From an uncultured Victivallales bacterium (lineage in GTDB: Bacteria > Verrucomicrobiota > Lentisphaeria > Oligosphaerales > JAFGRS01), in NCBI GenBank assembly GCA_903837355.1, contig CAILUI010000263.1, forward strand, positions 1 through 44,421: DNA of 44,421 nucleotides. Reading direction: 5' to 3'. A program made the translations under genes and the position numbers. The notes under the pieces were generated by a model that was not told the origin of the DNA, did not search any database, and was given only the letters and a program-made list of their open reading frames with translations. Below, piece after piece: positions 9,087-16,915 of this stretch. Every line of letters begins with the position of its first letter. Positions within the stretch are counted from its first letter, which is position 1.

Positions 9087-11276
9087 TCAAGGCTGCTGTC
9101 GCCCACTCCCGCGGTCCTCTGTCCCTTTGGGCAGCGCCTGGATGGCGGCCGCGACGAGGCCGCGCACATGGGCGTAGTCGGCCGGATCCAGGCTGTAGGT
9201 CGTCGCATCCGTGGCGATCCTGGCGGCGGCGTCCAGGGCGGTTCGGCCGGCGGCGATGGCCGCTGGTGCGACCGCTACCGGGGATGTGGCGGCGGCCGCC
9301 AGGCGCGCCTTGAGCAGCGTCAGGTAGTCGTAGTCCTCGATGCTGTCGCGCAGGATCTCCAGGCGGACGGTCTCGTAGACCCGGTCCGTTGGGTCGCCCT
9401 CGCGGCGCGGGTAGAGCAGGTAGCCATCGCCGTTGCCGGCCGTCCCGGCGCCCATGACGGTGGTCTCCCAGGGGTTCTGGGGCCAGTAGTTGAGGCACCA
9501 GAAGAGCAGCCCATCGGCCTCTTGGGTGAAGGTTAGCCAGAGCAGCGCGCGGTGCTCTGTTCCCGGCGCATCCAGCAGCAAGCCTGGCGACCAGGTCACG
9601 CAGGTGTACCACCAGACCTTCTCGCCCAGTGCCCGGCGCTCGCGGGCCACGTCCAGGCGGTACGCCGGGGTCCCCGGGCACCACCAGTCGATGGCGCCGT
9701 ATAGCTCGGGGTGTGGGGCGACGGTGATGAAGCGGGGCAGTCGGGGTTCCGCGTGTTTGAGGGCCGCAGCATACTCGCGCATGGCGGTATAGCGCTCTGG
9801 CCCGGCTTCGTCGAATTGGCACATGTAGACGTAGAGTCGGTCCAGGACGCCTTGGCTCGCGTAGTGGTCCGTCATCTGCCGGACCCACTGGCGCGCCTCC
9901 TCGGTGTCCACGGGCGGTCCCCACAGGAAGGGCCCGAAGCTGTTGAAGCCCAGTTCCTTCGCTAGGTCCAGGTAGCGGTCGAAGTCGGCCAGTTCGGCGG
10001 GGCCGGCTGAGCGCGGCGGCCCGCCGGGCCCCAGATGCATGGGCGCGATGCGGTGGCGGGCCAGGCTTTCCCACAGGGTCTTGACCAGGCTGAGGTCCGG
10101 GCCCGGGTAGTAGTCCAGCAGGTGCGACCAGCCCTTGTCCACCGACACCTGGAAGGCGGTGCGCAGGGCCGGGGTACGGGGTAGGCTGAAGTCGTAGACC
10201 TGGAGCCGGTAGGTGGAACGCACGAGCGTCTGCTCGCCGGCGCGAATGCTGATGTCGCCTTCGTAGGCTCCGGCCGGCGTGCCGGTCGGCACATAGACGT
10301 TCACCCAGAAGCCGCGGGTCTGGTCGGGCTCCAGGGACACGCTGCTCTCGGGCAGCAGCGGGTCGGGGCAGAGACCGGGACGGATGAGGAAGCCGCTGGG
10401 CTTCTCGGTTTTGACCAGGCCCTCCAGGCGGACCTGCACCGTGACGCCAGGGGCGGTTGCGCCGTCCGCACCGTGTGGCGGGTCGACCGCCACGCTCAGC
10501 GGGCCCAAAGCGCGCGAGGCGCGCAGGGCCACCTGGAAGTCGGCCACCTCGTTCGCCGCTGCCGTGATCTCCAGCGGCCCGGCGGGGAGCTTCGGCGGGG
10601 CCTGTTCGGGCAGGAGCTTCGTGTCGGTGGGCTCCGACCACACCGCGAGCCCATCGGCTTGGCCGAGCAGGCGTTGCAGCGGCGGCTTCTGGAAGATGCT
10701 GGGAGCACGCTCGGGCCGGATGCCGAGCAGCCGCGGCTGGCGCACCTCGATGGTGACCTGGCTGCCGGCCGCCAGGCCGGCGTTGTGGTAGTCGCGATTC
10801 CAGACGAAGAACTGGAATAGCGAGAGGCTCTTCAGGAAGTCCGGCGGCAGTTTGAGCAGCCCGATCTCTTCGGTGACCCACTGTCCTGGCACGGCGGGTA
10901 CCGGCAGCATGTCCTGCTGCCAGCGTGCCCCCTGGGAGGTCGCCAGCAGGACGCTCAGGAACCGCGGCGGCAGGCGCTCACCGTCGGTGCTGACCCTGAC
11001 CTCGAAGACCAATCGCGCCGGCGCACTGAGATCCGCCGGCGGCGCCAAGGTCAACTGCGCGTTGGGCCAGTCGTCCGCCGCTGTCCCGACCGTGTAGTTG
11101 AGGGTCAGCACGTCGTTTGTCGCAGTGGCCTGGAGTTGGTAGCCGGCCCAGGTCCCCGTTACCCACTGCTCCCAGGGCTTGGGCGCTTCGGCAGCCTGGC
11201 TCCAGGCGGATAGGAGCCAGCCGAGCCCGATGAGCATCGCCGTTAGTCGCGTCGTCTGCACTGCACATGCTGCCAT
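9087..11276 (-). CDS. Secreted DUF4091 / GH123-like protein
   Basis: A 729-residue protein with a signal peptide (TAMLIGLGWLLSAWSQAAEA). Residues about 35-190 form a beta-sandwich binding-type domain. Residues about 230-380 are a second sandwich, containing the phrase GAYEGDISIRA common upstream of GH123-type barrels. Residues about 390-640 form the barrel (HLGPGGPP.., LYVYMCQFDEAGPE). The C-terminal signature GDGYLLYPRREGDP..RLEILRDSIEDYDYL is characteristic of the DUF4091/GH123 C-terminal domain. GH123 enzymes characterised so far are beta-N-acetylgalactosaminidases acting with a neighbouring Asp-Glu pair. The DE in QFDEAGPE is a candidate. GGGAGGCGG precedes the ATG. The gene converges on the 4935 gene (66-base gap) and diverges from the DUF4838 gene (140-base gap), suggesting a shared control region with that partner. 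Confidence 0.8.
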   Translation of the reverse strand: MAACAVQTTRLTAMLIGLGWLLSAWSQAAEAPKPWEQWVTGTWAGYQLQATATNDVLTLNYTVGTAADDWPNAQLTLAPPADLSAPARLVFEVRVSTDGERLPPRFLSVLLATSQGARWQQDMLPVPAVPGQWVTEEIGLLKLPPDFLKSLSLFQFFVWNRDYHNAGLAAGSQVTIEVRQPRLLGIRPERAPSIFQKPPLQRLLGQADGLAVWSEPTDTKLLPEQAPPKLPAGPLEITAAANEVADFQVALRASRALGPLSVAVDPPHGADGATAPGVTVQVRLEGLVKTEKPSGFLIRPGLCPDPLLPESSVSLEPDQTRGFWVNVYVPTGTPAGAYEGDISIRAGEQTLVRSTYRLQVYDFSLPRTPALRTAFQVSVDKGWSHLLDYYPGPDLSLVKTLWESLARHRIAPMHLGPGGPPRSAGPAELADFDRYLDLAKELGFNSFGPFLWGPPVDTEEARQWVRQMTDHYASQGVLDRLYVYMCQFDEAGPERYTAMREYAAALKHAEPRLPRFITVAPHPELYGAIDWWCPGTPAYRLDVARERRALGEKVWWYTCVTWSPGLLLDAPGTEHRALLWLTFTQEADGLLFWCLNYWPQNPWETTVMGAGTAGNGDGYLLYPRREGDPTDRVYETVRLEILRDSIEDYDYLTLLKARLAAAATSPVAVAPAAIAAGRTALDAAARIATDATTYSLDPADYAHVRGLVAAAIQALPKGTEDRGSGRQQP

Positions 11277-11416
11277 GATCCGCCTCCCAGGCTCGCGTAG
11301 CGGGGGTGTCCCGCGGTTGCCAACGCCTCCGCCAACGGATAGGTTCTGTAGCGTACCACAGGAATGGCCTGCTGCACGTCACATACCGCCGGGAAACGCC
11401 CGACGGGGGGGTACCC

Positions 11417-13960
11417 ATGCAGAGTGGACACGTACCGCGGTTCGCGACGCGAGGCTGGCAGGGCCTGTTGGGGGGGCTGGCGCTGGGCGTTGGCGGGGTG
11501 ATTGCGTCCGCTCCCGGTGCCGCCGCCGCTGAGCCCGAGTTCGCCGTGGCCAGCACCGGCCAGGCCACCGCCTGCATCGTCCTGCCCGTCAACCCCAAGC
11601 CGGAGGAGCAGAACGCGGCTGCAGAGCTGGCCACGTACCTGCGCCGCCTGACCGGGGCGGAGTTCCGCACCATCGCCGAGGACGGGGCCCCGCCGGGCCC
11701 CCAGATCCATGTGGGCTGGACCCGGACCGCCCTGGCCGCCGTCGGTCCGCTCGAGACCTCCGGCCTGGATGCCGATGCCGTGGTGATGAAGTGCCAGCCG
11801 CCGGAGCGACTGCTGCTGCTGGGCCGCAATCCCTGGGGCACGGAGTTCGCCGTCTCGCGTTTCTTGTACCGCTATGGCGGCGTCCGCTGGTACCTGCCGA
11901 CCGCCATCGGCGAGCACGTGCCGCTCAAGCCGACCTTCACGGTGCCGGCGCTGGACCGCACCGAGGCGCCGGCCTGGCTGTCCCGGCAGTGGAGCGCGGC
12001 GGACCGGGCCGATGGGGGCGAATGGAACCGCCGTAACCTGCTGCGCGCCCGCTTCGCGTTCCATCACTACCTGAACGTGTGGCTCACGCCTGCCCTCTTC
12101 GACCTCCATCCGGATTGGTTCCCACTGCGGCCCAACGGTGAGCGTTACCGGCCGCGCGACCAGGACGACTCCTGGCAGCCCTGCCTGACCAACCCCGCTG
12201 TCGCGGAGCATGTCGCCGGCCTCATCGTCGCGCAGTTTGACCGCGAACCGGCCACCCTCAGCGCCGCGCTCGGAGTGAACGACAGCGACTGGCGCGGCTA
12301 CTGCCAGTGCGAGCGCTGCAAGTCCCTGGATGTGCCCGGGAAACAGTCCCTCCACGGCGGTCCGGACTACTCCAACCGCTTCTTCACCTTCGCCAACCGC
12401 GTGGCCGAGCGCGTTGCTGCCAAGTACCCGGACCACTACCTCGGCTGCCTGGCCTACAACGCCTGCGAGAACCCGCCTTCGTTCAAGGTCCACCCGCTGA
12501 TCGTGCCTTTCCTGACCAACGACCGCGCCCAGTGGCGCGCGCCGGCGTTTGCGCAAGCCGACCGCGACTGGATCGCGGCCTGGCGCGCCCGCTGCCCATC
12601 GGTGGCCCTCTACAGCTACGAGTACGGCTCGGGCTACGTGATCCCGCGGGTCTATCCGCGTCTCCAGGGCGAATACCTGCGCTACGGTCGCGCGCAGGGA
12701 GTCAAGGGTTGGTATGCGGAGATCTACTGCAACTGGGCCCTGGACGGCCCCAAGGCCTGGCTGGTCAGCCAACTGCTGTGGGACGCCGACCAGAAGGTCC
12801 CCGACCTGCTCGCCGACTTCTACACCAACTTCTTCGGTCCGGCCCGCGAACCCATGCAACGCTATTTTGAGCTCTGCGAACAGCGCTGGCTGGAGCAGGA
12901 GGGCGAGGCGGTCTGGTTCCGCTACTTCTTTGACGCCAGGCAACTGGCGCTCTTCCCGCCAGAGGTGTGCCGGCAGGCACGGGGCCTGCTCGAACAGGCC
13001 GCCGCGTTGGCGGTCGCCGAGCCCTACCGCACGCGGGTCGAGCTCACCTCCAAAGCGTTCCATCTGACCGAGCTCTATTCGACCGTGTACCACGCGGGTC
13101 AGGCGCTGGCTGCGGTCCTCGATACTCCGGAACAGGCCGAGGCCACCGCGGTGTCGCTGGTCAGCGGGCTACGCGCCGAACAGGAACGGCGCGCCTTTCT
13201 GGCTGACGTGATCGAGAAGGAACCGCTGCTCAAGCCGGTGATCCCCTTCGACTCCCGTGCCGGCGTTGCCGGTGTGGGCACGTCGCCGGGACTGCTCTGG
13301 CGCTTCTTCGTGTGGTGCCACGGCGCCAGCCGTGTGGACCTTGCCACGCGACTCATCGCCGAACTTGAACGTCCCGGTCCGGAGGCTGAGATCGCCAGCG
13401 TGGCCCGCGCCCTGTGGGGGTTTCAGACGGCCGCGCCGACGAGCCTGCTGGTCAATGGCACCTTCGCACGTACCGACGCCCAGCCCGGCGATACCTCGGG
13501 CGTGGACTGGGAAAGCGCCGGCGCCCCGCCGGGTTGGTCGATCTGGCGTCGCACCCCGGGCGAGGGCAAGCTGCAGTGGCTGGCGACAGGCCAGGAGGCC
13601 CAGGTCGTCCTTAGTGCCGCCACGGGGGCCTGCTTCCTGCAGACGGTGCCGGTCACGCCGGGAGCCCTGTACGTGGTGCTCGCGGACTGCCGCGGCAAGG
13701 TCGGCCTCAGTTCCAAGGCGGCGCTGGTGCTGTCATGGCAGGATGCCCAGGGCGCCTGGTTGGACGACGCCAAGCGCTCGGCCGACCTGCTGGGTGAGGT
13801 CCGGGAACGCTGGACGACGACCGCGGTCGCCGGGCGCGCGCCGGAGCGGGCGGCGACCGCCGTCGTCATGCTCTTCGCCGACAACCAGACCGCCGCGGAC
13901 ACGCTGGCGTTCGCCAACGTCCGCCTGTTCGCGGTGCCGCGGCGCGCGCCAGGGCCGTGA
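11417..13960 (+). CDS. Secreted DUF4838 protein, alpha-glucuronidase-like
   Basis: An 847-residue protein. A signal-type segment (LLGGLALGVGGVIASAPGAAAAE) follows the ATG at 11417. Longer in-frame readings upstream contain no better start. Residues about 45-150 resemble the GH67 N-terminal-like fold (NAAAELATYLRRLTGAEF, then a return strand VAVSRFLYRYGGVRWYLP-type). Residues about 180-560 are the DUF4838 barrel, with the Cys pair CQCERC and motifs ALGVNDSDW and YSYEYGSG. A beta-sandwich of carbohydrate-binding type closes the protein (VNGTFARTD...). DUF4838 proteins are related to alpha-glucuronidases, but few have been assayed. It is transcribed away from the DUF4091 gene across 11277-11416. 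Confidence 0.8.
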   Translation: MQSGHVPRFATRGWQGLLGGLALGVGGVIASAPGAAAAEPEFAVASTGQATACIVLPVNPKPEEQNAAAELATYLRRLTGAEFRTIAEDGAPPGPQIHVGWTRTALAAVGPLETSGLDADAVVMKCQPPERLLLLGRNPWGTEFAVSRFLYRYGGVRWYLPTAIGEHVPLKPTFTVPALDRTEAPAWLSRQWSAADRADGGEWNRRNLLRARFAFHHYLNVWLTPALFDLHPDWFPLRPNGERYRPRDQDDSWQPCLTNPAVAEHVAGLIVAQFDREPATLSAALGVNDSDWRGYCQCERCKSLDVPGKQSLHGGPDYSNRFFTFANRVAERVAAKYPDHYLGCLAYNACENPPSFKVHPLIVPFLTNDRAQWRAPAFAQADRDWIAAWRARCPSVALYSYEYGSGYVIPRVYPRLQGEYLRYGRAQGVKGWYAEIYCNWALDGPKAWLVSQLLWDADQKVPDLLADFYTNFFGPAREPMQRYFELCEQRWLEQEGEAVWFRYFFDARQLALFPPEVCRQARGLLEQAAALAVAEPYRTRVELTSKAFHLTELYSTVYHAGQALAAVLDTPEQAEATAVSLVSGLRAEQERRAFLADVIEKEPLLKPVIPFDSRAGVAGVGTSPGLLWRFFVWCHGASRVDLATRLIAELERPGPEAEIASVARALWGFQTAAPTSLLVNGTFARTDAQPGDTSGVDWESAGAPPGWSIWRRTPGEGKLQWLATGQEAQVVLSAATGACFLQTVPVTPGALYVVLADCRGKVGLSSKAALVLSWQDAQGAWLDDAKRSADLLGEVRERWTTTAVAGRAPERAATAVVMLFADNQTAADTLAFANVRLFAVPRRAPGP

Positions 13961-14025
13961 ACGACCCGTCCGGTATGGTCTTGGGTCCACACCCGTCCCA
14001 TGGAAGACCCAGAGGCTGTAGCGGT

Positions 14026-14114
14026 TTAGGCTGTAGGCTATTAGGTTACAACGCCGGACTCGAATCCGGAAACGCAGAATGCCCCGAGGTAAGACCTAAC
14101 AGTCTACAGCCTGA
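14026..14114. repeat. Inverted repeat with nested hairpin
   Basis: The 21-base arm at 14026-14046 (TTAGGCTGTAGGCTATTAGG plus T) matches the inverse of 14094-14114 at 18 of 21 positions. The 47-base centre holds a perfect 5-bp hairpin CCGGA-CTCGAA-TCCGG (14055-14070). A shortened direct copy of the arm, ACCTAACAG, recurs at 14117-14125. It lies 65 bases after the DUF4838 stop codon. Confidence 0.7.
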
Positions 14115-14157
14115 GTACCTAACAGCCTTGGCGTCATGAGGGACGCCTGTGTCTTGG

Positions 14158-14218
14158 GTTCAGAGTTCACGCTTCAGCGTGTCCTGCGAGACAGCCTCCT
14201 GAAGGCTGGACTCTGAAC
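14158..14218. repeat. REPIN-like inverted repeat, second subfamily
   Basis: The outer arms are GTTCAGAGTTCA (14158-14169) and its near-inverse ending in ACTCTGAAC (14210-14218). Inside the arms are two small hairpins, CACGC-TTCA-GCGTG (14168-14181) and AGCCT-CCTGA-AGGCT. The order GTTC-nnn-GTTC, then a GC stem with a TTCA loop, is the same as in the element at 4950-5030, although the bases differ. Confidence 0.65.
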
Positions 14219-14279
14219 GGGGGTCGCCCTCGAGTTCCCTACACGTGATCAGCAGCCAGTCAGCAGAGAGGTGGCGCCA

Positions 14280-15779
14280 GTGGCCCCCAACGCGAGCAGC
14301 TCAGAACCGCCCCGCCTTCCACTCTCCAGCGCTCCGGACCGCGATTCGGCGCTTTGGGCCGGTGTGGCTCGGGCCGACATCACCGACTACCAGGCCGGCC
14401 CCGTCCACGATCCCCTGTACGCCAAGGCGCTGGTGCTGCGCGACGCGGCAACCACGGTGGTGATCGTCACTCTGGACGCCGTGGCCAGCGCCGAGATTGG
14501 CCACATTGGGAACGACTACCTGGCCATCCTGCGCACGCGCTTGCAGGATGAGCTCGGCATTCCGCCGACGCAGGTGCTGGTCAACGCCAGCCATTGCCAC
14601 GGCGTCGTCGGGACCGAGGTCGGCCCGCGAACGTTCCAGGCCGTGCGCGAGGCGTGCCGGAACCTGGTTCCGGTCAGGCTCGGGGCCGGCTGTGGCCATG
14701 AGGACCGGATCATGGAGAATCGCCGGCTCAGACTGCGGAATGGCCGGGAGGCGGACGTCCGCCATGCCTATGCGCTGCCGCCTGACGACGAGGTGGTGGG
14801 GGCCGGGCCAGTGGACCCGCAGATCGGCGTGCTGCGGCTGGACCGTGAGGACGGACGGCCCCTGGCGGTCCTCTACACCTTCGCCTGCCACCCGATCCAG
14901 GGCGTCCCCAGTGGCGGCAACACGGCCGATCTGGTGGGCTTTGCCTCCGCACTGATCGAGGAGGCCTTGGGGGCGGGGGCCATGGCGCTCTTCCTGCAGG
15001 GCTGCGCCGGGGACATCAATCCGGTGCTCTACAAGGACGTCGATCACCCACGGGATGCGGAGCCCTTGGGCAACCTGCTGGGGCTCAGCGTGGTGCGGGC
15101 CTGGCGGCAACTGCAGTGCCGGGACGGCGGCCCCCTGAAGCTGCTGCACACGGTCCTCGACCTGCCGCGGGCCGAACTGGCGCCGTACATCGCGGCCATG
15201 CAGGCTGAACAGACGCGCCTGCTGCAGTCGCTGCAGGGCACCAGCCTCAACCTCAAGACCTTCCTCGCTCTGAACGCCAAGTACAGCCTGGCACCCCTGG
15301 CACCCTCCTACGCCTCCCATCGCTATCTCCACGACCGCGCCCTGCACCGGGACCACCTGGACCGCCTCGACGCGCTCAACCGGGCGCATCTGGCGCAGTA
15401 CGTGGCGAATATCCACGCCATGGAAGAGCTGACCCGGGTACAGACGAACTTGGACCTGCTGCGGCTGCACCACGCGCAGAACCAGGCGGCGGGAAAGGAC
15501 ACGATTGCTGTCGAAGTACTCGGCTTACGGATCGGGGACTTCGTGCTGCTCACCTTCCCGGGCGAGCTATCGGTGCAGATCGGGCTCAATCTCAAGCGGG
15601 CTTCGCCCCATCCTCTGACCTTCGTCGCCGGCTGCAGCAACGGCTACATCTACTACGCCCCCACCGCCGAGCAACTGCAGAACCGCGGCCACGCCCAGGA
15701 GGACAGCGACTGCCTGCTGGCGCCAGAGTGGCAGGCACTCTTCGAGACCAAGGCCGCCGCCCTGCTGGCGGCGTTGTAG
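14280..15779 (+). CDS. Neutral/alkaline ceramidase-like protein without signal peptide
   Basis: A 499-residue protein resembling the N-terminal catalytic domain of neutral/alkaline non-lysosomal ceramidases. Recognisable stretches are GVARADITD at the start of the domain, LYAKALVLRD with LDAV, VNASHCHG (a His pair typical of the zinc site), YTFACHPIQ, LQGCAGDINPV and FPGELSVQIG near the end. Related proteins in polysaccharide- or lipid-degrading bacteria are amidohydrolase-like and mostly uncharacterised. A second GTG lies at 14271, but the GTG at 14280 stands eight bases after GAGAGG and is preferred. No signal peptide is visible, unlike most relatives. The upstream 300 bases hold two inverted-repeat elements. 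Ceramide as actual substrate is doubtful. Confidence 0.75.
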   Translation: MAPNASSSEPPRLPLSSAPDRDSALWAGVARADITDYQAGPVHDPLYAKALVLRDAATTVVIVTLDAVASAEIGHIGNDYLAILRTRLQDELGIPPTQVLVNASHCHGVVGTEVGPRTFQAVREACRNLVPVRLGAGCGHEDRIMENRRLRLRNGREADVRHAYALPPDDEVVGAGPVDPQIGVLRLDREDGRPLAVLYTFACHPIQGVPSGGNTADLVGFASALIEEALGAGAMALFLQGCAGDINPVLYKDVDHPRDAEPLGNLLGLSVVRAWRQLQCRDGGPLKLLHTVLDLPRAELAPYIAAMQAEQTRLLQSLQGTSLNLKTFLALNAKYSLAPLAPSYASHRYLHDRALHRDHLDRLDALNRAHLAQYVANIHAMEELTRVQTNLDLLRLHHAQNQAAGKDTIAVEVLGLRIGDFVLLTFPGELSVQIGLNLKRASPHPLTFVAGCSNGYIYYAPTAEQLQNRGHAQEDSDCLLAPEWQALFETKAAALLAAL

Positions 15780-15808
15780 GGCGTACCGCTGCCAGGCCCG
15801 CAATGGGG

Positions 15809-15814
15809 TATATT
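15809..15814 (+). promoter_or_regulatory. Possible -10 box
   Basis: TATATT stands out in the GC-rich 64-base gap before the small antitoxin gene at 15844. No convincing -35 box is seen at the right spacing. Confidence 0.25.
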
Positions 15815-15843
15815 GCGTCCATGCAAACACTGGAGACCCGGCG

Positions 15844-16065
15844 ATGAGTGCAACGCCGCAATTGCATCCGCGGTACGTGGTCGGCGACGACGGCAAGCGC
15901 GAGGCCGTCATGCTGCCGCTCGGCGAGTATGAGGAGCTCCTTGAGGACCTCCGTGACCTGGCTGTTCTGGCTGAGCGCCGGGACGAAGGCACGGTCACTC
16001 ACGAGAAGCTGCTCGCGGAGCTGAAGCGCGATGGCCTCCTACCGCGATGGCGGGGGGTGGAGTAG
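15844..16065 (+). CDS. Orphan Phd/YefM- or RelB-like antitoxin
   Basis: A 73-residue protein with the common antitoxin layout: an N-terminal strand PRYVVGDDGKREAVMLPLGEYEELLEDL followed by a helix LAVLAERRDE and a charged C-terminal tail that would wrap a toxin. GGAGA lies eight bases before the ATG. A RelE-type toxin normally follows such a gene. Here the next frame is a HicB-like antitoxin, so it is an orphan unless it pairs elsewhere in the genome. Confidence 0.6.
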   Translation: MSATPQLHPRYVVGDDGKREAVMLPLGEYEELLEDLRDLAVLAERRDEGTVTHEKLLAELKRDGLLPRWRGVE

Positions 16066-16087
16066 GATGCCACCGGGGAGCCGTACC

Positions 16088-16276
16088 ATGGCCACCGACA
16101 GATACGAAGTGATCATCTACTGGAGCGACGACGACAGCGCCTATGTCGCTGAAGTGCCGGAACTCCCCGGCTGCATAGCCCATGGCGACACCCGCCAGAC
16201 CGCCCTGGACGGCACCGGCGAGGCCATGGGCCTGTGGCTCGACACCGCCCGGGAGTTCGGCGACACGCGCTCTTAG
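16088..16276 (+). CDS. Orphan HicB-like antitoxin
   Basis: A 62-residue protein of the HicB-like fold. The sequence YEVIIYWSDDDSAYVAEVPELPGC followed by AHGDTRQTAL is the typical partial RNase-H-like HicB core (phrases 'AyVAevPElPGC' and 'GdT..eAl'). The ATG at 16088 is preceded by GGGGAG at good spacing. A HicA mRNA-interferase gene, normally adjacent, is absent. It lacks a C-terminal DNA-binding domain. It is the second of three antitoxin-like genes in a row. Confidence 0.7.
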   Translation: MATDRYEVIIYWSDDDSAYVAEVPELPGCIAHGDTRQTALDGTGEAMGLWLDTAREFGDTRS

Positions 16277-16285
16277 GCTTAGCTC

Positions 16286-16507
16286 ATGGGACCCGATGTG
16301 ACGTCGCCAGTGAAACCCCAAGCCCCCAGCGGCTCGACTCCATACTCCGAGACCTGGTCACTGCGCCCTGGCACGCTCCCGGATGCCGCCACGCAGCTTG
16401 GTCTGTGGCGGCACCTCTGCGGCGCCTGGCAGGACGAGCGTTCCGGCGCCGAGATCGCGGCGGACATCCGTGTCCAGCGCACACCGGGAAGGGCGGTGGA
16501 ACTGTGA
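16286..16507 (+). CDS. VapB-like antitoxin
   Basis: A 73-residue frame. The C-terminal half (LWRHLCGAWQDERSGAEI then AADIRVQRTPGRAVEL) has the pattern of VapB toxin-binding tails, which typically end in 'ADIR..RTPGR.VEL' directly before a VapC start. The first 35 residues do not look like a ribbon-helix-helix or AbrB domain, so the true N-terminus may be lost or altered. Its stop codon overlaps the GTG start of the VapC remnant (GTGA), the usual coupling for this toxin family. Confidence 0.5.
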   Translation: MGPDVTSPVKPQAPSGSTPYSETWSLRPGTLPDAATQLGLWRHLCGAWQDERSGAEIAADIRVQRTPGRAVEL

Positions 16508-16563
16508 TTCTGCTGGACACCGATATCTGCGTCGAAGCAGGCGCCACGGGGGCTCTGGATTGA
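16504..16563 (+). pseudogene. VapC toxin remnant, 19 codons
   Basis: The frame begins GTG-ATT-CTG-CTG-GAC and reads MILLDTDICVEAGATGALD before a stop. The first eleven residues match the PIN-domain N-terminus with its first catalytic Asp (LLDTDI). A complete PIN toxin is about 130 residues, and no other frame downstream continues the fold. The toxin has therefore been truncated, leaving the antitoxin. Confidence 0.6.
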
Positions 16564-16609
16564 GGCTTGCACCCTCCACGAGGTGACCTGCCTCGCCGAC
16601 CGGCAGCGG

Positions 16610-16831
16610 TCACGGTGTCCGCTTTGCATAGGCCCGGCGCAGATGCCGCAGGAGGGCCGTGGCGCGCTCGCGGAGCGTGACGCCGGCCGCCGTGCGCTGG
16701 AGCAGGGCGCGGATGGCGGTGGCGAGTGGCCCGCTGGTTTCGTGCTCCAGAAGCTCGGCGTAGGTGTAGATGAACTGCGTCCGCGGCACGCGGTCGAGGC
16801 GTTCCGCCAGGGAGCCACCCCAGTCAAACAC
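16610..16831 (-). CDS. Hypothetical protein or C-terminal fragment
   Basis: A 73-residue frame downstream of the 16916-20005 gene on the same strand. The sequence is helical and charged (TYAELLEHETSGPLATAIRA, then LRERATALLRHLRRAY). The start is a GTG with no clear ribosome site, and the frame stays open upstream for at least 20 codons without an ATG. This could mean a broken gene whose front half is missing. It abuts the VapC remnant, so the junction may mark a rearrangement. I do not recognise the family. Confidence 0.3.
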   Translation of the reverse strand: MFDWGGSLAERLDRVPRTQFIYTYAELLEHETSGPLATAIRALLQRTAAGVTLRERATALLRHLRRAYAKRTP

Positions 16832-16915
16832 CGGGATCTGGTGGTGGTCCCCACAGGGGGATCGGCGCCCTGGCGCCGGTCGCTGGAGTGGAGTGGGCTG
16901 TGGAGGTCGTGGCCA

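Noticed and set aside
14055..14070. T-arm-like hairpin CCGGACTCGAATCCGG suggesting a tRNA
   Set aside because: The loop is six bases, no acceptor, D or anticodon arms flank it, and it sits in the centre of an inverted repeat.
16604..16620. GCAGCGGTCACGGTGTC occurring here and again near 36404
   Set aside because: One 17-base match between two GC-rich spacers is not far from chance expectation in a window this size, and the flanks do not align.
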